A DNA stretch of 64,000 nt. Origin: Chitinophaga pinensis (GTDB lineage: Bacteria; Bacteroidota; Bacteroidia; Chitinophagales; Chitinophagaceae). A program made the position numbers and the translations under genes. The stretch is from NCBI RefSeq assembly GCF_007896845.1, contig NZ_VOHS01000005.1, positions 248,001 to 312,000 on the forward strand, in the 5' to 3' direction. The notes beneath the pieces are model-generated. The model did not search any database, was not told the origin of the DNA, and saw nothing but the letters and a program-made list of their open reading frames with translations. Below are positions 18,297 to 27,669 of this stretch, in pieces (within the stretch, counting starts at the first letter, position 1; each line of letters begins with the position of its first letter).

Positions 18297-19442
18297 TTAA
18301 CGCACGATTACTTCGTGTGTGTAAGCTTTGTCAGGAGAGAAATACAGTTTTACATCGCAGTTTTTAGTATCAACCTCTGAGGCGAATTTGTAGCAATAGT
18401 TATACTGATCGCTGTTGGTAATTGGTTTCAGTTCCCAGAAGGAAAGCGGTGTAGTTGCTGTAGGACGGTTGTTGTCAGCATTAGAGCTACCGAACCATTC
18501 TGTACCCGGTGTACCATCAGCGCCTTTTACGCTCACGCGGAATTTGTAACGTTCGTCACGTCCCCATGATTCCTGATGGAAGTTGATCAGCTTATTTTCA
18601 AATGACCATACACCCTTACTGGTGTAGCTCAGATCGTACATAATACTGTTCTCAGGAGCAAACCACAGACCAATAGCAGTTATTTCTGTGATGTTGGCAG
18701 CTGCATTGTTGAAGTCCAGACGCAGACGGTATACTTTTGTACCACCGGATTGTGTACCTTCTCCAGCCTCTTTCAGCGCACCACCATCAATGAAGAAGCT
18801 ATTAGGCGTACCGCTGGTTCTATCTACAAATTTGTATTTACCATCTTTCAGAGAAGTATAGATCTCAAATACGCCCGGAGCTGTAGATTTTAATTTTACA
18901 GCCTGTCCCAGATCAGCACCGGCTTCTGTTGCATCGCCGGTCAGGAATACGTCTACAGGAATTTCTGCAAATCCGTTTGGTCTTTCTACTTCCAGTGTGC
19001 GGCTTTCGGCAGCAGGCTGGATATTATAACCTTTGGAAGCATTCACTGTCCATTTCAGTTTACCGGTAGCCAGCGCGGCAATACCTGCTTTACCAGCAAT
19101 ACTGTTCAGGTCTTTATGTGACAGGGTCAGTTTATTCTGTACACCACCACCATCAGAAGCTATTTTCGCAATCGGGTTGGAAAAGTCACCACCGTCTTTA
19201 TCGATCACAACTTCGTACAACACGAGTGAACCATCTTCTGCACGTGCCTGGTCCCATTCGAAAGTAACAGAGGCGCTGGTAGCAGGTTGTAGTTTGATAT
19301 ATTTTTCATTCACCGGAGCAGTGAGTCTGCTTACCGGCTGCAGATTGGTATTGAGTTCGTGGTCATCTTTACCGCAACCGGTCAGGATAACACCCAGTGC
19401 CACCGGTAATGCGAGTAGTATATTGCTGAAAAATGTTTTCAT
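18297..19442 (-). CDS. SusE/SusF-type outer-membrane glycan-binding lipoprotein
   Basis: 381 residues with a lipobox (LTGC, Cys 23). The N-terminal SusE domain (about 30-150) includes ATSASVTFEWDQARAEDGS and LKWTVNAS, an Ig/FN3-like fold. The middle and C-terminal parts contain repeated beta segments of the starch-binding SusE/F type. It should bind mannan or its oligosaccharides at the surface next to SusC/SusD. It lies 47 bases after SusD and 44 bases before GH76. Confidence 0.85.
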   Translation of the reverse strand: MKTFFSNILLALPVALGVILTGCGKDDHELNTNLQPVSRLTAPVNEKYIKLQPATSASVTFEWDQARAEDGSLVLYEVVIDKDGGDFSNPIAKIASDGGGVQNKLTLSHKDLNSIAGKAGIAALATGKLKWTVNASKGYNIQPAAESRTLEVERPNGFAEIPVDVFLTGDATEAGADLGQAVKLKSTAPGVFEIYTSLKDGKYKFVDRTSGTPNSFFIDGGALKEAGEGTQSGGTKVYRLRLDFNNAAANITEITAIGLWFAPENSIMYDLSYTSKGVWSFENKLINFHQESWGRDERYKFRVSVKGADGTPGTEWFGSSNADNNRPTATTPLSFWELKPITNSDQYNYCYKFASEVDTKNCDVKLYFSPDKAYTHEVIVR

Positions 19443-19459
19443 ATCGTATCAGTTTGAAA

Positions 19460-19485
19460 AATTCCTAATTGTTAATTCCTAATTG
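19460..19485. repeat. Two copies of AATTCCTAATTG
   Basis: The 12-mer occurs at 19460-19471 and 19474-19485 (period 14) between susD and susE. A third copy is at 10874-10885. It may influence expression between the two genes or be a neutral intergenic repeat. Confidence 0.6.
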
Positions 19486-19489
19486 ACAA

Positions 19490-21112
19490 TTACCAACCCT
19501 GGTTCTGGCCAAGATTTGTATTCTGGTCGCGTTCGAATGTAGGCACCGGCCACAGGTAGTGTTTAGGATTGCTGAAGAGCCTGTCTTCTGCGATGATATA
19601 ACCGTTTGCATCGGTTCTGAATGCACCACCAGACACTTTGATACCTCTCACTGGTTTGCTCATTACCTGATCTGCAATCTTCCAGCGACGGATATCAGTA
19701 GCACGTACACCTTCAAAAGCCAGTTCAGCTCTTCTTTCACGACGTACGATTGTACGCAATGCCTCCTGCCCTACGCCGGGGAATTCTGTTGCACCTGCAT
19801 CATTAAAGCCTGCACGCACACGCAATGCACGAATGGTCTGATTCCATACGCTGGCATCCAGCTGGTTTAACTCATTCTTAGCTTCTGCATACATCAGCAG
19901 AACATCTGCATAACGGATCACGATGAGGTTCAGACCGGAAGCATAGTTGGTCGCAGTACGGTCATAATATTTGTAGAAATAATAACCGGTCGGAGAAGCA
20001 CCCTGATCATCCACACTATTAGTGGCAGGAGTAGAACCCGGTTTGGTCAGGATAGTCTGCAATTTACCATCGAAATCAGTGATCGTAGAACCATCATGAA
20101 GGATTGTGGCATTCAGACGGGGATCCCTGTTGGTATAAGGATCGTTTTCGTTATAACCGGAACCTGTCTCCCTGATACCTTTACCATTTAACATGATATA
20201 GTCATCGACAAGGTCCTGTGTAGGTACCAGCGTACTTCTCAGCAGCGCGACTGTCTGCGGCAGGAAGTTACGTTGTGAACCATGTGTACGGCCACCACCA
20301 TATTGAATATCGAAAATGACCTCATTATTGAATTCATTGGCCGGACTGAAGATATTGCTATAACTGCTTTGCAGGGCGTAAGTACCATTTGTAGCATTAT
20401 TGATCAGCAACTGGCAATCATCGATCGCTTTCTGCCATTCACTTCTGAACATATGTACACGCGCACTCAGGGCGATTGCAGCACCACGGGTGATACGGCC
20501 TTTGTCCTTTTCCTGATAACCGTTTCCTGCACCACTGTAATTATTCACGGGTAATGCAGTACGGATAGCTGCCAGTTCTGATTCCACGAAGTCGAGTATT
20601 GTTTCGCGGTTGCTACGGCTGATCGAACGGGCTTCCTCGATGGTGATCAGGTTGGTGTAGAACGGTACATCACCAAACCAGCCAGCCAGTTGAAAATAAG
20701 AGTACGCGCGGATAAATCTGGCCTCCGCGAGAATACGATTCTTCAGCGTAGAATCCAGTCCGGTAACTCTGTCAATATTAGTAGTAACGGTATTACACTT
20801 GCGGATACAGGTGTAACGATATTTCCATTCTTCCGTGAGACGTTGATTAGAAGGATCATAAGCGCCGCCGGCAATCAGGGAAACAGCTTTGTAGCCGGTA
20901 CCGTTGACATAACCATTGTCGCTGAGCGCTTCGTCTCCGAAGTAGTAAGTGTCGTCTGACAGGTTCTCGTAGCAACTGGCGAGTGCAGCGAGGGCATCGT
21001 CAGCAGTACGCCAGTAGGCGGCATCTGTATAGTCGCGCGTGATAGGCTGGTCCAGCTTACGGCAGGAGAACAGCACGGTGACGCAAAGTATGGGTAATAA
21101 TAATTTCTTCAT
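19490..21112 (-). CDS. SusD/RagB nutrient-binding lipoprotein of the mannan locus
   Basis: 540 residues from the ATG at 21112, which starts a clean lipoprotein signal (MKKLLLPILCVTVLFSC, Cys 17); another ATG four codons upstream is possible. SusD family marks: RDYTDAAYWRTADDALAALA, RFIRAYSYFQLAGWFGDVP (TPR-like helices), VIRYADVLLMYAEAKNEL and ELAFEGVRATDIRRWK near the end. SusD forms the lid over the SusC barrel and captures glycan. It follows SusC by 25 bases. Confidence 0.93.
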   Translation of the reverse strand: MKKLLLPILCVTVLFSCRKLDQPITRDYTDAAYWRTADDALAALASCYENLSDDTYYFGDEALSDNGYVNGTGYKAVSLIAGGAYDPSNQRLTEEWKYRYTCIRKCNTVTTNIDRVTGLDSTLKNRILAEARFIRAYSYFQLAGWFGDVPFYTNLITIEEARSISRSNRETILDFVESELAAIRTALPVNNYSGAGNGYQEKDKGRITRGAAIALSARVHMFRSEWQKAIDDCQLLINNATNGTYALQSSYSNIFSPANEFNNEVIFDIQYGGGRTHGSQRNFLPQTVALLRSTLVPTQDLVDDYIMLNGKGIRETGSGYNENDPYTNRDPRLNATILHDGSTITDFDGKLQTILTKPGSTPATNSVDDQGASPTGYYFYKYYDRTATNYASGLNLIVIRYADVLLMYAEAKNELNQLDASVWNQTIRALRVRAGFNDAGATEFPGVGQEALRTIVRRERRAELAFEGVRATDIRRWKIADQVMSKPVRGIKVSGGAFRTDANGYIIAEDRLFSNPKHYLWPVPTFERDQNTNLGQNQGW

Positions 21113-21137
21113 ACGATTGAGCATTAAAACACTATCA

Positions 21138-24100
21138 TCAGAATTTCAGATCCAGGCCAAATGAGAAAGTAGCAGCGTTTGGATAACTACGTCCTGCAAT
21201 AGCGTTGTAATTGGTAAAGGACAGTTTATCGTCAAACTGTGTGAATTCCGGATCTACACCAAGGTCGCGGAAACGGCGTGGTGTGAAAGTCAGGATATTC
21301 TGTCCGGTGAAATACACTCTTGCATTCTGGATATGCAGCATCTGGCTTACGCTACGAGGCAGTGTATAACCAAACTGCAGGTTCTTTAAACGCAGGTATT
21401 TGGTATCAAACAGCCAGTAGTCGGAATAAGCGAAGTTGTTTGCATCCGCATTACCGATGGTCAGACGTGGATAAGACGCATCAGGATTGGTAGGCGTCCA
21501 GCGATCCAGATGTTGTTCGAAAGCATGGTCTTCGTTGTTATGGAAGGCCTCTACGATATCACCACGGAGGAACTGGCTTCTTTTACCTACACCCTGCCAG
21601 AACATAGAGAAGTCCCAGCCTTTCCAGTTAGCAGCGTAGCTGAAACCGAAAGTGTAGCGCGGGAATGGATTACCGAATACATAACGGTCGTCTGCATCGA
21701 TCACCCCATCACCATTACGGTCAATGTATTTTACATCACCCGGCATTACCTGCTGGTTGTAAGCGAAAGGTACTTTTGGTGCACTTTTGATATCATCCAG
21801 ATTCTGGTACAAACCATTCGATTTGTAACCATAGTAGGAGGCAATCGGGAAACCTTCTTTGATGATGAAGGCGAAGTCAGACCCCTGTACGGACTGCTCA
21901 CCATATTTCACCACTTTGTTCAGGTTATCTGACAGGTTACCGGAGATTGTATGATTCACCGGACCTGTTTTTGCATGATAGGAAACTGTCAGCTCCCAGC
22001 CTTTGTTCTGCACTTTACCAACATTCTGCAGGGAGGCGCCTATACCGGCCGTACCGGGCACTACCTGAAACAGGTAGATACCATTTGTGTTTTTATTGAA
22101 GTAGTCGAAGGAGGCGTTGATCTTATTATTGAACAGGTCTACATCTACACCATAGTTGCTCATGGTAGAGATCTCCCACTGCAATGTTTCATTGTAGGCA
22201 GAGAAATCGGCACCGGCATTTGGTGTATTGTTGAAAGGATATTTACCGCTGTTCAGTGTAACTCTCGCCAGATAGTTGAAGCCACCGATGTTGGAGTTAC
22301 CGACCTGACCCCATGAATAACGGAATTTCACGTTACCGAAGCGTTTCTTGAAATCACCAAAGAAGTCTTCATCAGTAATTCTCCATCCGAGTGAGAAGGC
22401 CGGGAAGAACTGCCATTGATGACCGGGCGCCAGTTTGGAGGAACCATCATAACGCCAGGTGAATTCAGCGAGGTATTTATCATTGAATGCGTAGTTCACT
22501 CTGCCGAAAACGGAGTTCAACGCATACAGGTTTGGATTGATGATATCGTTATAAGTACCAATGTTGGCATAATCAAAAGTACCGTCCGGTTTAGGAATGT
22601 ATCCACCACCGATGGTCCAGTCATCATCCAGATTGGTTGTACCATAACGGGTGGCTTTCACACCGTACTCTTCGTTGATAGCATCGCTACGTCCGCCGAC
22701 CTGCGCCTTGATATAGTGTTTGTTGAAGGTGTTCTCATACTCCGCAGTAGCATATACGTTGGAAGCAAGGTCCTTGAACTCATACTCATACATTCTGTTG
22801 AACAGCGGAGGATTGGCAGTAGTATAATATGGAGCGTAAGTATACTTGTTCTGGCGTTCCTGCTGGTTGGTGATGGTGTAAGTACCGGAAGCATTAAAGT
22901 TCAGTTTGAAGTGCTTCACCGGTGTCACGGTAATATCCAGACCACCCAGGAGGTTATCTTTTTCTTCTTTGTTGAAACCACCGTATTTGAGCTGCGCGAT
23001 CACGTTGTTACTGTTCAGGGAAGGCACCACAAAGTTACCCAATGAGTCCTGTACAGGATAGATACGCGGCGTGCGGATAGCATCGCGGATCAGGAAGCCG
23101 ATATCAGCCTGCTGTCTGCGTTTGATACCTTTTGTATACGCGAGGTTTACGTTTACTTTTACATATTTACTCACATCTACGGCGAGGTTGGCCCTTGCAT
23201 TGTAACGTTTGTAATAGAAGTCTTCTGACACGTAAGAGTTCTGCAGCATATTTCCCTGATCTACATAACCGAGAGAGACTAGATAGCTACTGCTTTTACC
23301 ACCACCGGTCATGCTGAGACTATGGTTTTGCTGAGGCGTGGTGTTACGGATCATTTCTTTCAGATAAGCCGGCTCAGAACCACGCTGATGCCAGTAGCTG
23401 ATATCTTCGGGAGCGTACTGCGGCGTTTTACCGGAGTTAACCAGCGCTTCGTTTTTCAGGGTCATATATTCCCATGCTTCTACGTTGCGTGGCAGCGTAG
23501 TTGGAGTCTGGAAACCATACATTCCATTGTAGGTAACCGAAGGCTTTTCGTCTTTGGAACCTCTTTTTGTAGTGATATAGATAACACCATTTGCTGCCTG
23601 AGAACCGTAGATAGCAGAAGAAGCAGCATCTTTTAAGACAGAAATGCTTTCCACATCATAAGGGTTCAGGTTCTGCAGACCATCTCTTCCGGCTTGTACA
23701 CCATCGATAATGATCAACGGAGAGTTGCCGGTGAGACTACCCACACCACGGATATTGAGGGTCATCTGCGCGCCCGGTTCTGCTGTATTTTGTTGCAGAA
23801 TGAGGTTTGGCGCAGTTCCCTGTAAAGCCTGGAACATGTTTGTAACAGGACGGCTCTCAATATCTTTAGTGGAGATGGTATTGATAGCCGCTGTTACCTG
23901 TGTCCTTTTTTGTGTGCCGTAAGCGGTAACCACTATTTCTCCCAGGTCCTTAGAGTCTTCAGTGAGCATTACGGTAATGTTGGTTCTTCCGCTGATCCCT
24001 ACTTCCGATGGGATGAAGCCAACGGAAGAGCAAACTAAGGTACCATTGGCTTGCCCATTCGGGATCTTTAACGTAAAAAAACCCTGATCATTTGTAGAAG

Positions 24101-24629
24101 TGCCGATGCTGGAACCCTGCAAACGAACATTAACACCAGGGACACCTTCTCCCTTATTATTAACGACCCGGCCATTGATCGTGATATCATTCTGTTGTTG
24201 AATGGTGGTTGCTGCCTGCTGGCGCAGAATGATCTTGTTATTGATCATTTCAAATTTGATTTCCAGCGGAGCCAATACCATTTCCAGCACTTCTCCCAGT
24301 TTCCTGTCTTTTACAGAGAGGGTGATCTTCTGGGCAGCACCGATTTCATCATTTGAATAGACAAACACATAGGAGGTTTGCTTCTCGATCTTCTCCAGTA
24401 CCTGTGCAAGTTGCTCATTGCTTACCTGCAGGCTGATACGGCTTTCAAAAGGGAGTTCAGTTTCTTTTACCTGTTGTCCTCTGCTATAGGCGGAATGACT
24501 TGCATCAGCAGCAAATGCACTCTGTGCTTTCAGGTCGAGCATGCTCAATAGTGCCATGCAGACAAGCAGCGGGAGGAACAACGAGCGGAAAAATCCTGAA
24601 AAACGCGTGGGTAGCGGTCTTTCTTTCAT
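21138..24629 (-). CDS. SusC/RagA TonB-linked transporter with STN signalling domain
   Basis: 1163 residues. After the signal peptide (about 1-36) comes an STN domain (about 58-115: QVSNEQLAQVLEKIEKQTSY and KLGEVLEMVLAPLEIKFEM), then a carboxypeptidase-like beta-sandwich (ITINGRVVNNKGEGVPGVNV), the plug (PVTNMFQALQGTAPNLI; DAASSAIYGSQAANGVIYI) and a 22-strand barrel ending in SFGLDLKF. The STN domain lets substrate binding signal to the FecR anti-sigma encoded just upstream. It imports oligosaccharides with SusD. Start gives a basic N-terminus before the hydrophobic core. Confidence 0.95.
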   Translation of the reverse strand: MKERPLPTRFSGFFRSLFLPLLVCMALLSMLDLKAQSAFAADASHSAYSRGQQVKETELPFESRISLQVSNEQLAQVLEKIEKQTSYVFVYSNDEIGAAQKITLSVKDRKLGEVLEMVLAPLEIKFEMINNKIILRQQAATTIQQQNDITINGRVVNNKGEGVPGVNVRLQGSSIGTSTNDQGFFTLKIPNGQANGTLVCSSVGFIPSEVGISGRTNITVMLTEDSKDLGEIVVTAYGTQKRTQVTAAINTISTKDIESRPVTNMFQALQGTAPNLILQQNTAEPGAQMTLNIRGVGSLTGNSPLIIIDGVQAGRDGLQNLNPYDVESISVLKDAASSAIYGSQAANGVIYITTKRGSKDEKPSVTYNGMYGFQTPTTLPRNVEAWEYMTLKNEALVNSGKTPQYAPEDISYWHQRGSEPAYLKEMIRNTTPQQNHSLSMTGGGKSSSYLVSLGYVDQGNMLQNSYVSEDFYYKRYNARANLAVDVSKYVKVNVNLAYTKGIKRRQQADIGFLIRDAIRTPRIYPVQDSLGNFVVPSLNSNNVIAQLKYGGFNKEEKDNLLGGLDITVTPVKHFKLNFNASGTYTITNQQERQNKYTYAPYYTTANPPLFNRMYEYEFKDLASNVYATAEYENTFNKHYIKAQVGGRSDAINEEYGVKATRYGTTNLDDDWTIGGGYIPKPDGTFDYANIGTYNDIINPNLYALNSVFGRVNYAFNDKYLAEFTWRYDGSSKLAPGHQWQFFPAFSLGWRITDEDFFGDFKKRFGNVKFRYSWGQVGNSNIGGFNYLARVTLNSGKYPFNNTPNAGADFSAYNETLQWEISTMSNYGVDVDLFNNKINASFDYFNKNTNGIYLFQVVPGTAGIGASLQNVGKVQNKGWELTVSYHAKTGPVNHTISGNLSDNLNKVVKYGEQSVQGSDFAFIIKEGFPIASYYGYKSNGLYQNLDDIKSAPKVPFAYNQQVMPGDVKYIDRNGDGVIDADDRYVFGNPFPRYTFGFSYAANWKGWDFSMFWQGVGKRSQFLRGDIVEAFHNNEDHAFEQHLDRWTPTNPDASYPRLTIGNADANNFAYSDYWLFDTKYLRLKNLQFGYTLPRSVSQMLHIQNARVYFTGQNILTFTPRRFRDLGVDPEFTQFDDKLSFTNYNAIAGRSYPNAATFSFGLDLKF

Positions 24630-24683
24630 AACGCAGCTGTTTGTGAATGAATTGATTTGATTGATTATTATAAACGTGAACGA

Positions 24684-25694
24684 TTATTCTGTGATCAGTA
24701 ATGTGCTATCAGTAATTGTATAGTGGAATGCTTTTGATCTTGCGAGATAATACATAATATCCTGCAGACTGTTATCCTGAAAAGCGCCTGTTAGTCTGTA
24801 ATAACGTGGAGCGTCATTGCCAAAGGTCACTTTCTTTCCAAATGTTCTTTCCAGTTCGGAAGCGATGTCTTCCAGTGTTTCATCACGGAATATAAGTCTG
24901 CCTTCTGTCCATGCTTTGTCTTCTTCTGAGGAAGTAATTTCTTTCACAATACCATTGCTTTTCGTATCAGCAACAGTGGTTTGTAAGGTTACTTTCTCAT
25001 CAGGTGTTATAAAAATGGTATCAGGTATTTCACCCTGTTTACGATTAGGGATGAATGCTACTTTACCCGTTCTTACAGAGGTCTGTACGGCTTCATTTTC
25101 GTAAGCGCGTACGTTGAAAGAGGTACCGAGTACGTGGACGCTACCGGCATTAAAATGTACGATGAAAGGTTTCTTCGGATTGGGAGCAATATCAAAAAAA
25201 GCTTCTCCGGTAAGATACACTTCACGCGTATTACCATCAAACACTTCCGGATAAGACAATTTACTTTCAGCATTGAGCCAGATCTTACTTCCATCGGCGA
25301 GTTCGATAGAAGCTCTGGTGGCTTTACCATTCTGTCTTTCCATCAACTTCACCATTTCAACGGGACGATCTTTGGGCCTGAGTACCACAAACGAGGCAAT
25401 ACCGATCAATACAGCAGCAGCAGCGACACCAAACCATTTCCACGGGAACATTTTCCTTACAGGTGTATTGCTGACAGGAACGGATATCCGGGACAGGGTA
25501 CGTTGCAGCGCGAGTTCTGTATCGGAAGATGAATGATATGAGGACACTTTGAAGTACTGTTGCAGCAGCTGGTAGCGTTCGCGGAGCTCAGGATATTCCT
25601 GCAGCATTCCGTCCAGCTCCAGCAATTCTGCTGTGGTAGCTTCTCCTGCCAGTTTCCTGGCGGCTAACGTGGTAAATAATTCTTCGTTTATCAT
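24684..25694 (-). CDS. FecR-type anti-sigma factor
   Basis: 336 residues. The N-terminal cytoplasmic part (1-85) should bind the sigma factor. A single membrane helix (GVAAAAVLIGIASFVVL, about 89-105) is followed by the FecR domain (ASIELADGSKIWLNAESKL; VYLTGEAFFDI; GTSFNVRAYENEAVQT) and a C-terminal DUF4974 domain (RLIFRDETLEDIASELERTF) that contacts the STN domain of SusC. It lies 41 bases after the sigma gene and 54 bases before SusC, the standard trans-envelope signalling order. Confidence 0.93.
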   Translation of the reverse strand: MINEELFTTLAARKLAGEATTAELLELDGMLQEYPELRERYQLLQQYFKVSSYHSSSDTELALQRTLSRISVPVSNTPVRKMFPWKWFGVAAAAVLIGIASFVVLRPKDRPVEMVKLMERQNGKATRASIELADGSKIWLNAESKLSYPEVFDGNTREVYLTGEAFFDIAPNPKKPFIVHFNAGSVHVLGTSFNVRAYENEAVQTSVRTGKVAFIPNRKQGEIPDTIFITPDEKVTLQTTVADTKSNGIVKEITSSEEDKAWTEGRLIFRDETLEDIASELERTFGKKVTFGNDAPRYYRLTGAFQDNSLQDIMYYLARSKAFHYTITDSTLLITE

Positions 25695-25735
25695 ATGTGG
25701 TTGTAGTAGAAGGACAGACAGAAATAAAAAACTAC

Positions 25736-26335
25736 TTACAAGGAATCCGGATTTTTATTTTTTGATTTCAGTCTGTTGGTGATATAAGGACCGATCACTT
25801 CATTGAGGCGCTTCATGGCGCGGAACAATTGTGTTTCTACTGTACGCGGAGAGATGTTGAGGATTTCCGCGACGTCTTTATATTTAAATCCTTCTTCTTT
25901 GATCAGTTTGAAGACACGACGGCACTGGTCAGGCAGACGCCCAACTTCCTGATCCATCTTGAACAGAATTTCTTTCCATTCCATGGTCCTTTCGGGATCG
26001 ACCGTATTGGTCAGCTGCGACAAGCCGGAATCATCACTAAGCGGAGTAATCCGTAGTGCGGAGTATTGTTCAAGGTAGTTAAGCGAATGATTTTTGACGG
26101 CAACGAAGAGGTACACTTCCAGATTAGCGACCTTATCCAGATCTTCCCGGCGGTTCCATATTTTGACGAATACGTCGGAGACGATCTCTTCTGCGGCTTC
26201 GCGGGTATAGACGTATTGTACGGCAAAATACAGTAACCGGTCATAAAAATGCCGGAACAGCTCTGAAAAGGCCTTCTCATCATTTTCACAAGCAATCTGC
26301 TGTTGCCAATACCTGATGTTTTCACTGTTACTCAT
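25736..26335 (-). CDS. ECF sigma-70 factor of the mannan locus
   Basis: 199 residues from the ATG at 26335 (MSNSENIRYWQQ); the frame is open 32 codons further but the extra part is not family sequence. Region 2: FRHFYDRLLYFAVQYVYTRE and SDVFVKIWNRRE. Region 4: LPDQCRRVFKLIKEEGFKYK followed by ISPRTVETQLFRAMKRL, the helix-turn-helix. It is a Bacteroidota FecI-like sigma that would direct RNA polymerase to the SusC promoter once FecR releases it. First gene of the locus. Confidence 0.93.
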   Translation of the reverse strand: MSNSENIRYWQQQIACENDEKAFSELFRHFYDRLLYFAVQYVYTREAAEEIVSDVFVKIWNRREDLDKVANLEVYLFVAVKNHSLNYLEQYSALRITPLSDDSGLSQLTNTVDPERTMEWKEILFKMDQEVGRLPDQCRRVFKLIKEEGFKYKDVAEILNISPRTVETQLFRAMKRLNEVIGPYITNRLKSKNKNPDSL

Positions 26336-26837
26336 ACTGTATGTTGTGCTGCACTCTCGTTTACATACGGAAAGAATCCCCGGGAGGTAAATATAATCAT
26401 CATTATCGCGGAATTTGTCCCTTGGTGTCAATTTGGGTATAGTCCTAAATTAACCCCGTTTATTATTAATACACTCTAAACAATCAAGATTTTATCAGTT
26501 TACATAACACTGTTATGCGGTATAGTTTCTTTTCCGGGCTGGCATAGTACTCATTAATCCTTTAGAATCAGTTTTCTACGTGTAATCTTCTGTTTTCTCT
26601 TTAAGGCCTTTCCCAGTCTGGTTTATGGCTGGCCCGGACTTTGCTCCGGTATCTATAGAAGGACAGGAAAAAAAGGAGAACTACTTACAGGCTTAAAAAA
26701 AATATTTGGGAAGTCTCGGATAAGGAATAATTTTAATCCACGTACGTTCTATATATGAAAGATATGATAAGTGTTTTTCTGACAGAAAATGCGTAAATTT
26801 AATAGCTATGACTAAAACCAGAAAAGCATAATTAATT
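26336..26837. other. Divergent intergenic region
   Basis: No gene on either strand. It carries the 15-bp dyad at 26503-26517 and the upstream regions of the sigma gene (minus) and the small membrane protein at 26838 (plus). No consensus promoter was found for either. Confidence 0.5.
26503..26517. promoter_or_regulatory. Dyad CATAACA-C-TGTTATG
   Basis: Seven-base arms, perfect, one-base centre, about 170 bases upstream of the sigma start. Size and symmetry suit a dimeric repressor site, but there is no other support. Confidence 0.3.
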
Positions 26838-27080
26838 ATGATGTCTGCTACTTCTACAACGATATTGGTGATTATCGCGGTGTTCGCCTCACTGTCATCC
26901 CTGGCGTTAATTATTTTTAATGCCTCCAGGGAAACAGCCAGACTCAAGAGAATCCGCCGATACCCACCTAAAGCGCTGGTGGTAGAAGATAAATCAGGAC
27001 ATGTTGTAGTGCTTGATCTCGAAAAAAAGAATGATACACAACAGATACTCCGTACCCTCGATGTATTATTAGGGAAATAG
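26838..27080 (+). CDS. Small single-pass membrane protein
   Basis: 80 residues. One membrane helix (ILVIIAVFASLSSLALIIF, about 9-27), a basic stretch (RETARLKRIRRYPP), then a small soluble tail with strand-like VVEDKSGHVVVLDLEKKN and a final helix QQILRTLDVLLGK. The helix-basic-beta tail layout resembles the C-terminal part of effector-associated constant components (EACC1) described in bacterial conflict systems. That is a resemblance by eye, not a family assignment. The next membrane gene starts 112 bases downstream on the same strand. Confidence 0.55.
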   Translation: MMSATSTTILVIIAVFASLSSLALIIFNASRETARLKRIRRYPPKALVVEDKSGHVVVLDLEKKNDTQQILRTLDVLLGK

Positions 27081-27191
27081 TTTTCACTTCATTTTGTTTT
27101 ATCACTATCGCCTGGTCAGAATACCATCATCCACTATACACTATACGTATACTATTATCCTATAAAACCATTTTTAAAACCATTTTTTTCG

Positions 27192-27611
27192 TTGGAACAA
27201 GAAAATTCACTGGTTGCTAACCCATCCCAGCAAGCTTCCAATACCCAGCAACCGAGTTCAACATCCGCCAGTATAGCCGGAGCAGGAGGTGGTACATTAC
27301 TGGTGCTGCTTGCGAGTAATCTTCCTGATACATATCCACTTAAATCATGGCTGGTAATCATTGCGCCCAGCATATCCATTGTATTGTCCGTGTTCTGGAA
27401 ATTTATTTCCCGTAAGTCCAATGCATATTTCAAAGTCAAAAAAGTAGAAAGGTCCAAGAAGCTGTTGCAGAAGAAAATCGAGACAGCTTTACAGAATGGA
27501 ATTATTTCACCAGAGGAGGCATCGATCCTGAAAAGGAAAATGGCCGAGATCGAATTGCAGAGTATTGATAATCTCGCCAATAAGATCAAGTCAATTGATT
27601 TTGAAGAGTAA
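27192..27611 (+). CDS. Two-helix membrane protein with coiled-coil tail
   Basis: 139 residues from a TTG at 27192; there is no in-frame ATG before the first membrane helix and a stop lies 14 codons upstream, so TTG is the best start. A Gln/Ser/Thr-rich N-terminus (1-28) is followed by two hydrophobic segments (GAGGGTLLVLLASNL; WLVIIAPSISIVLSVFW) and a long charged helix to the end. I recall no named family. It may act with the single-pass protein just upstream as a small membrane pair. Confidence 0.55.
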   Translation: MEQENSLVANPSQQASNTQQPSSTSASIAGAGGGTLLVLLASNLPDTYPLKSWLVIIAPSISIVLSVFWKFISRKSNAYFKVKKVERSKKLLQKKIETALQNGIISPEEASILKRKMAEIELQSIDNLANKIKSIDFEE

Positions 27612-27669
27612 CAGAGTGGTGGAATGTATAAATGAGACTGTCCTGCGGGCGGCCGGGGAGCACTTTGTC

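Noticed and set aside
26693..26947. Minus-strand 84-codon frame
   Set aside because: Opposite the better-supported membrane protein at 26838; composition is a shadow.
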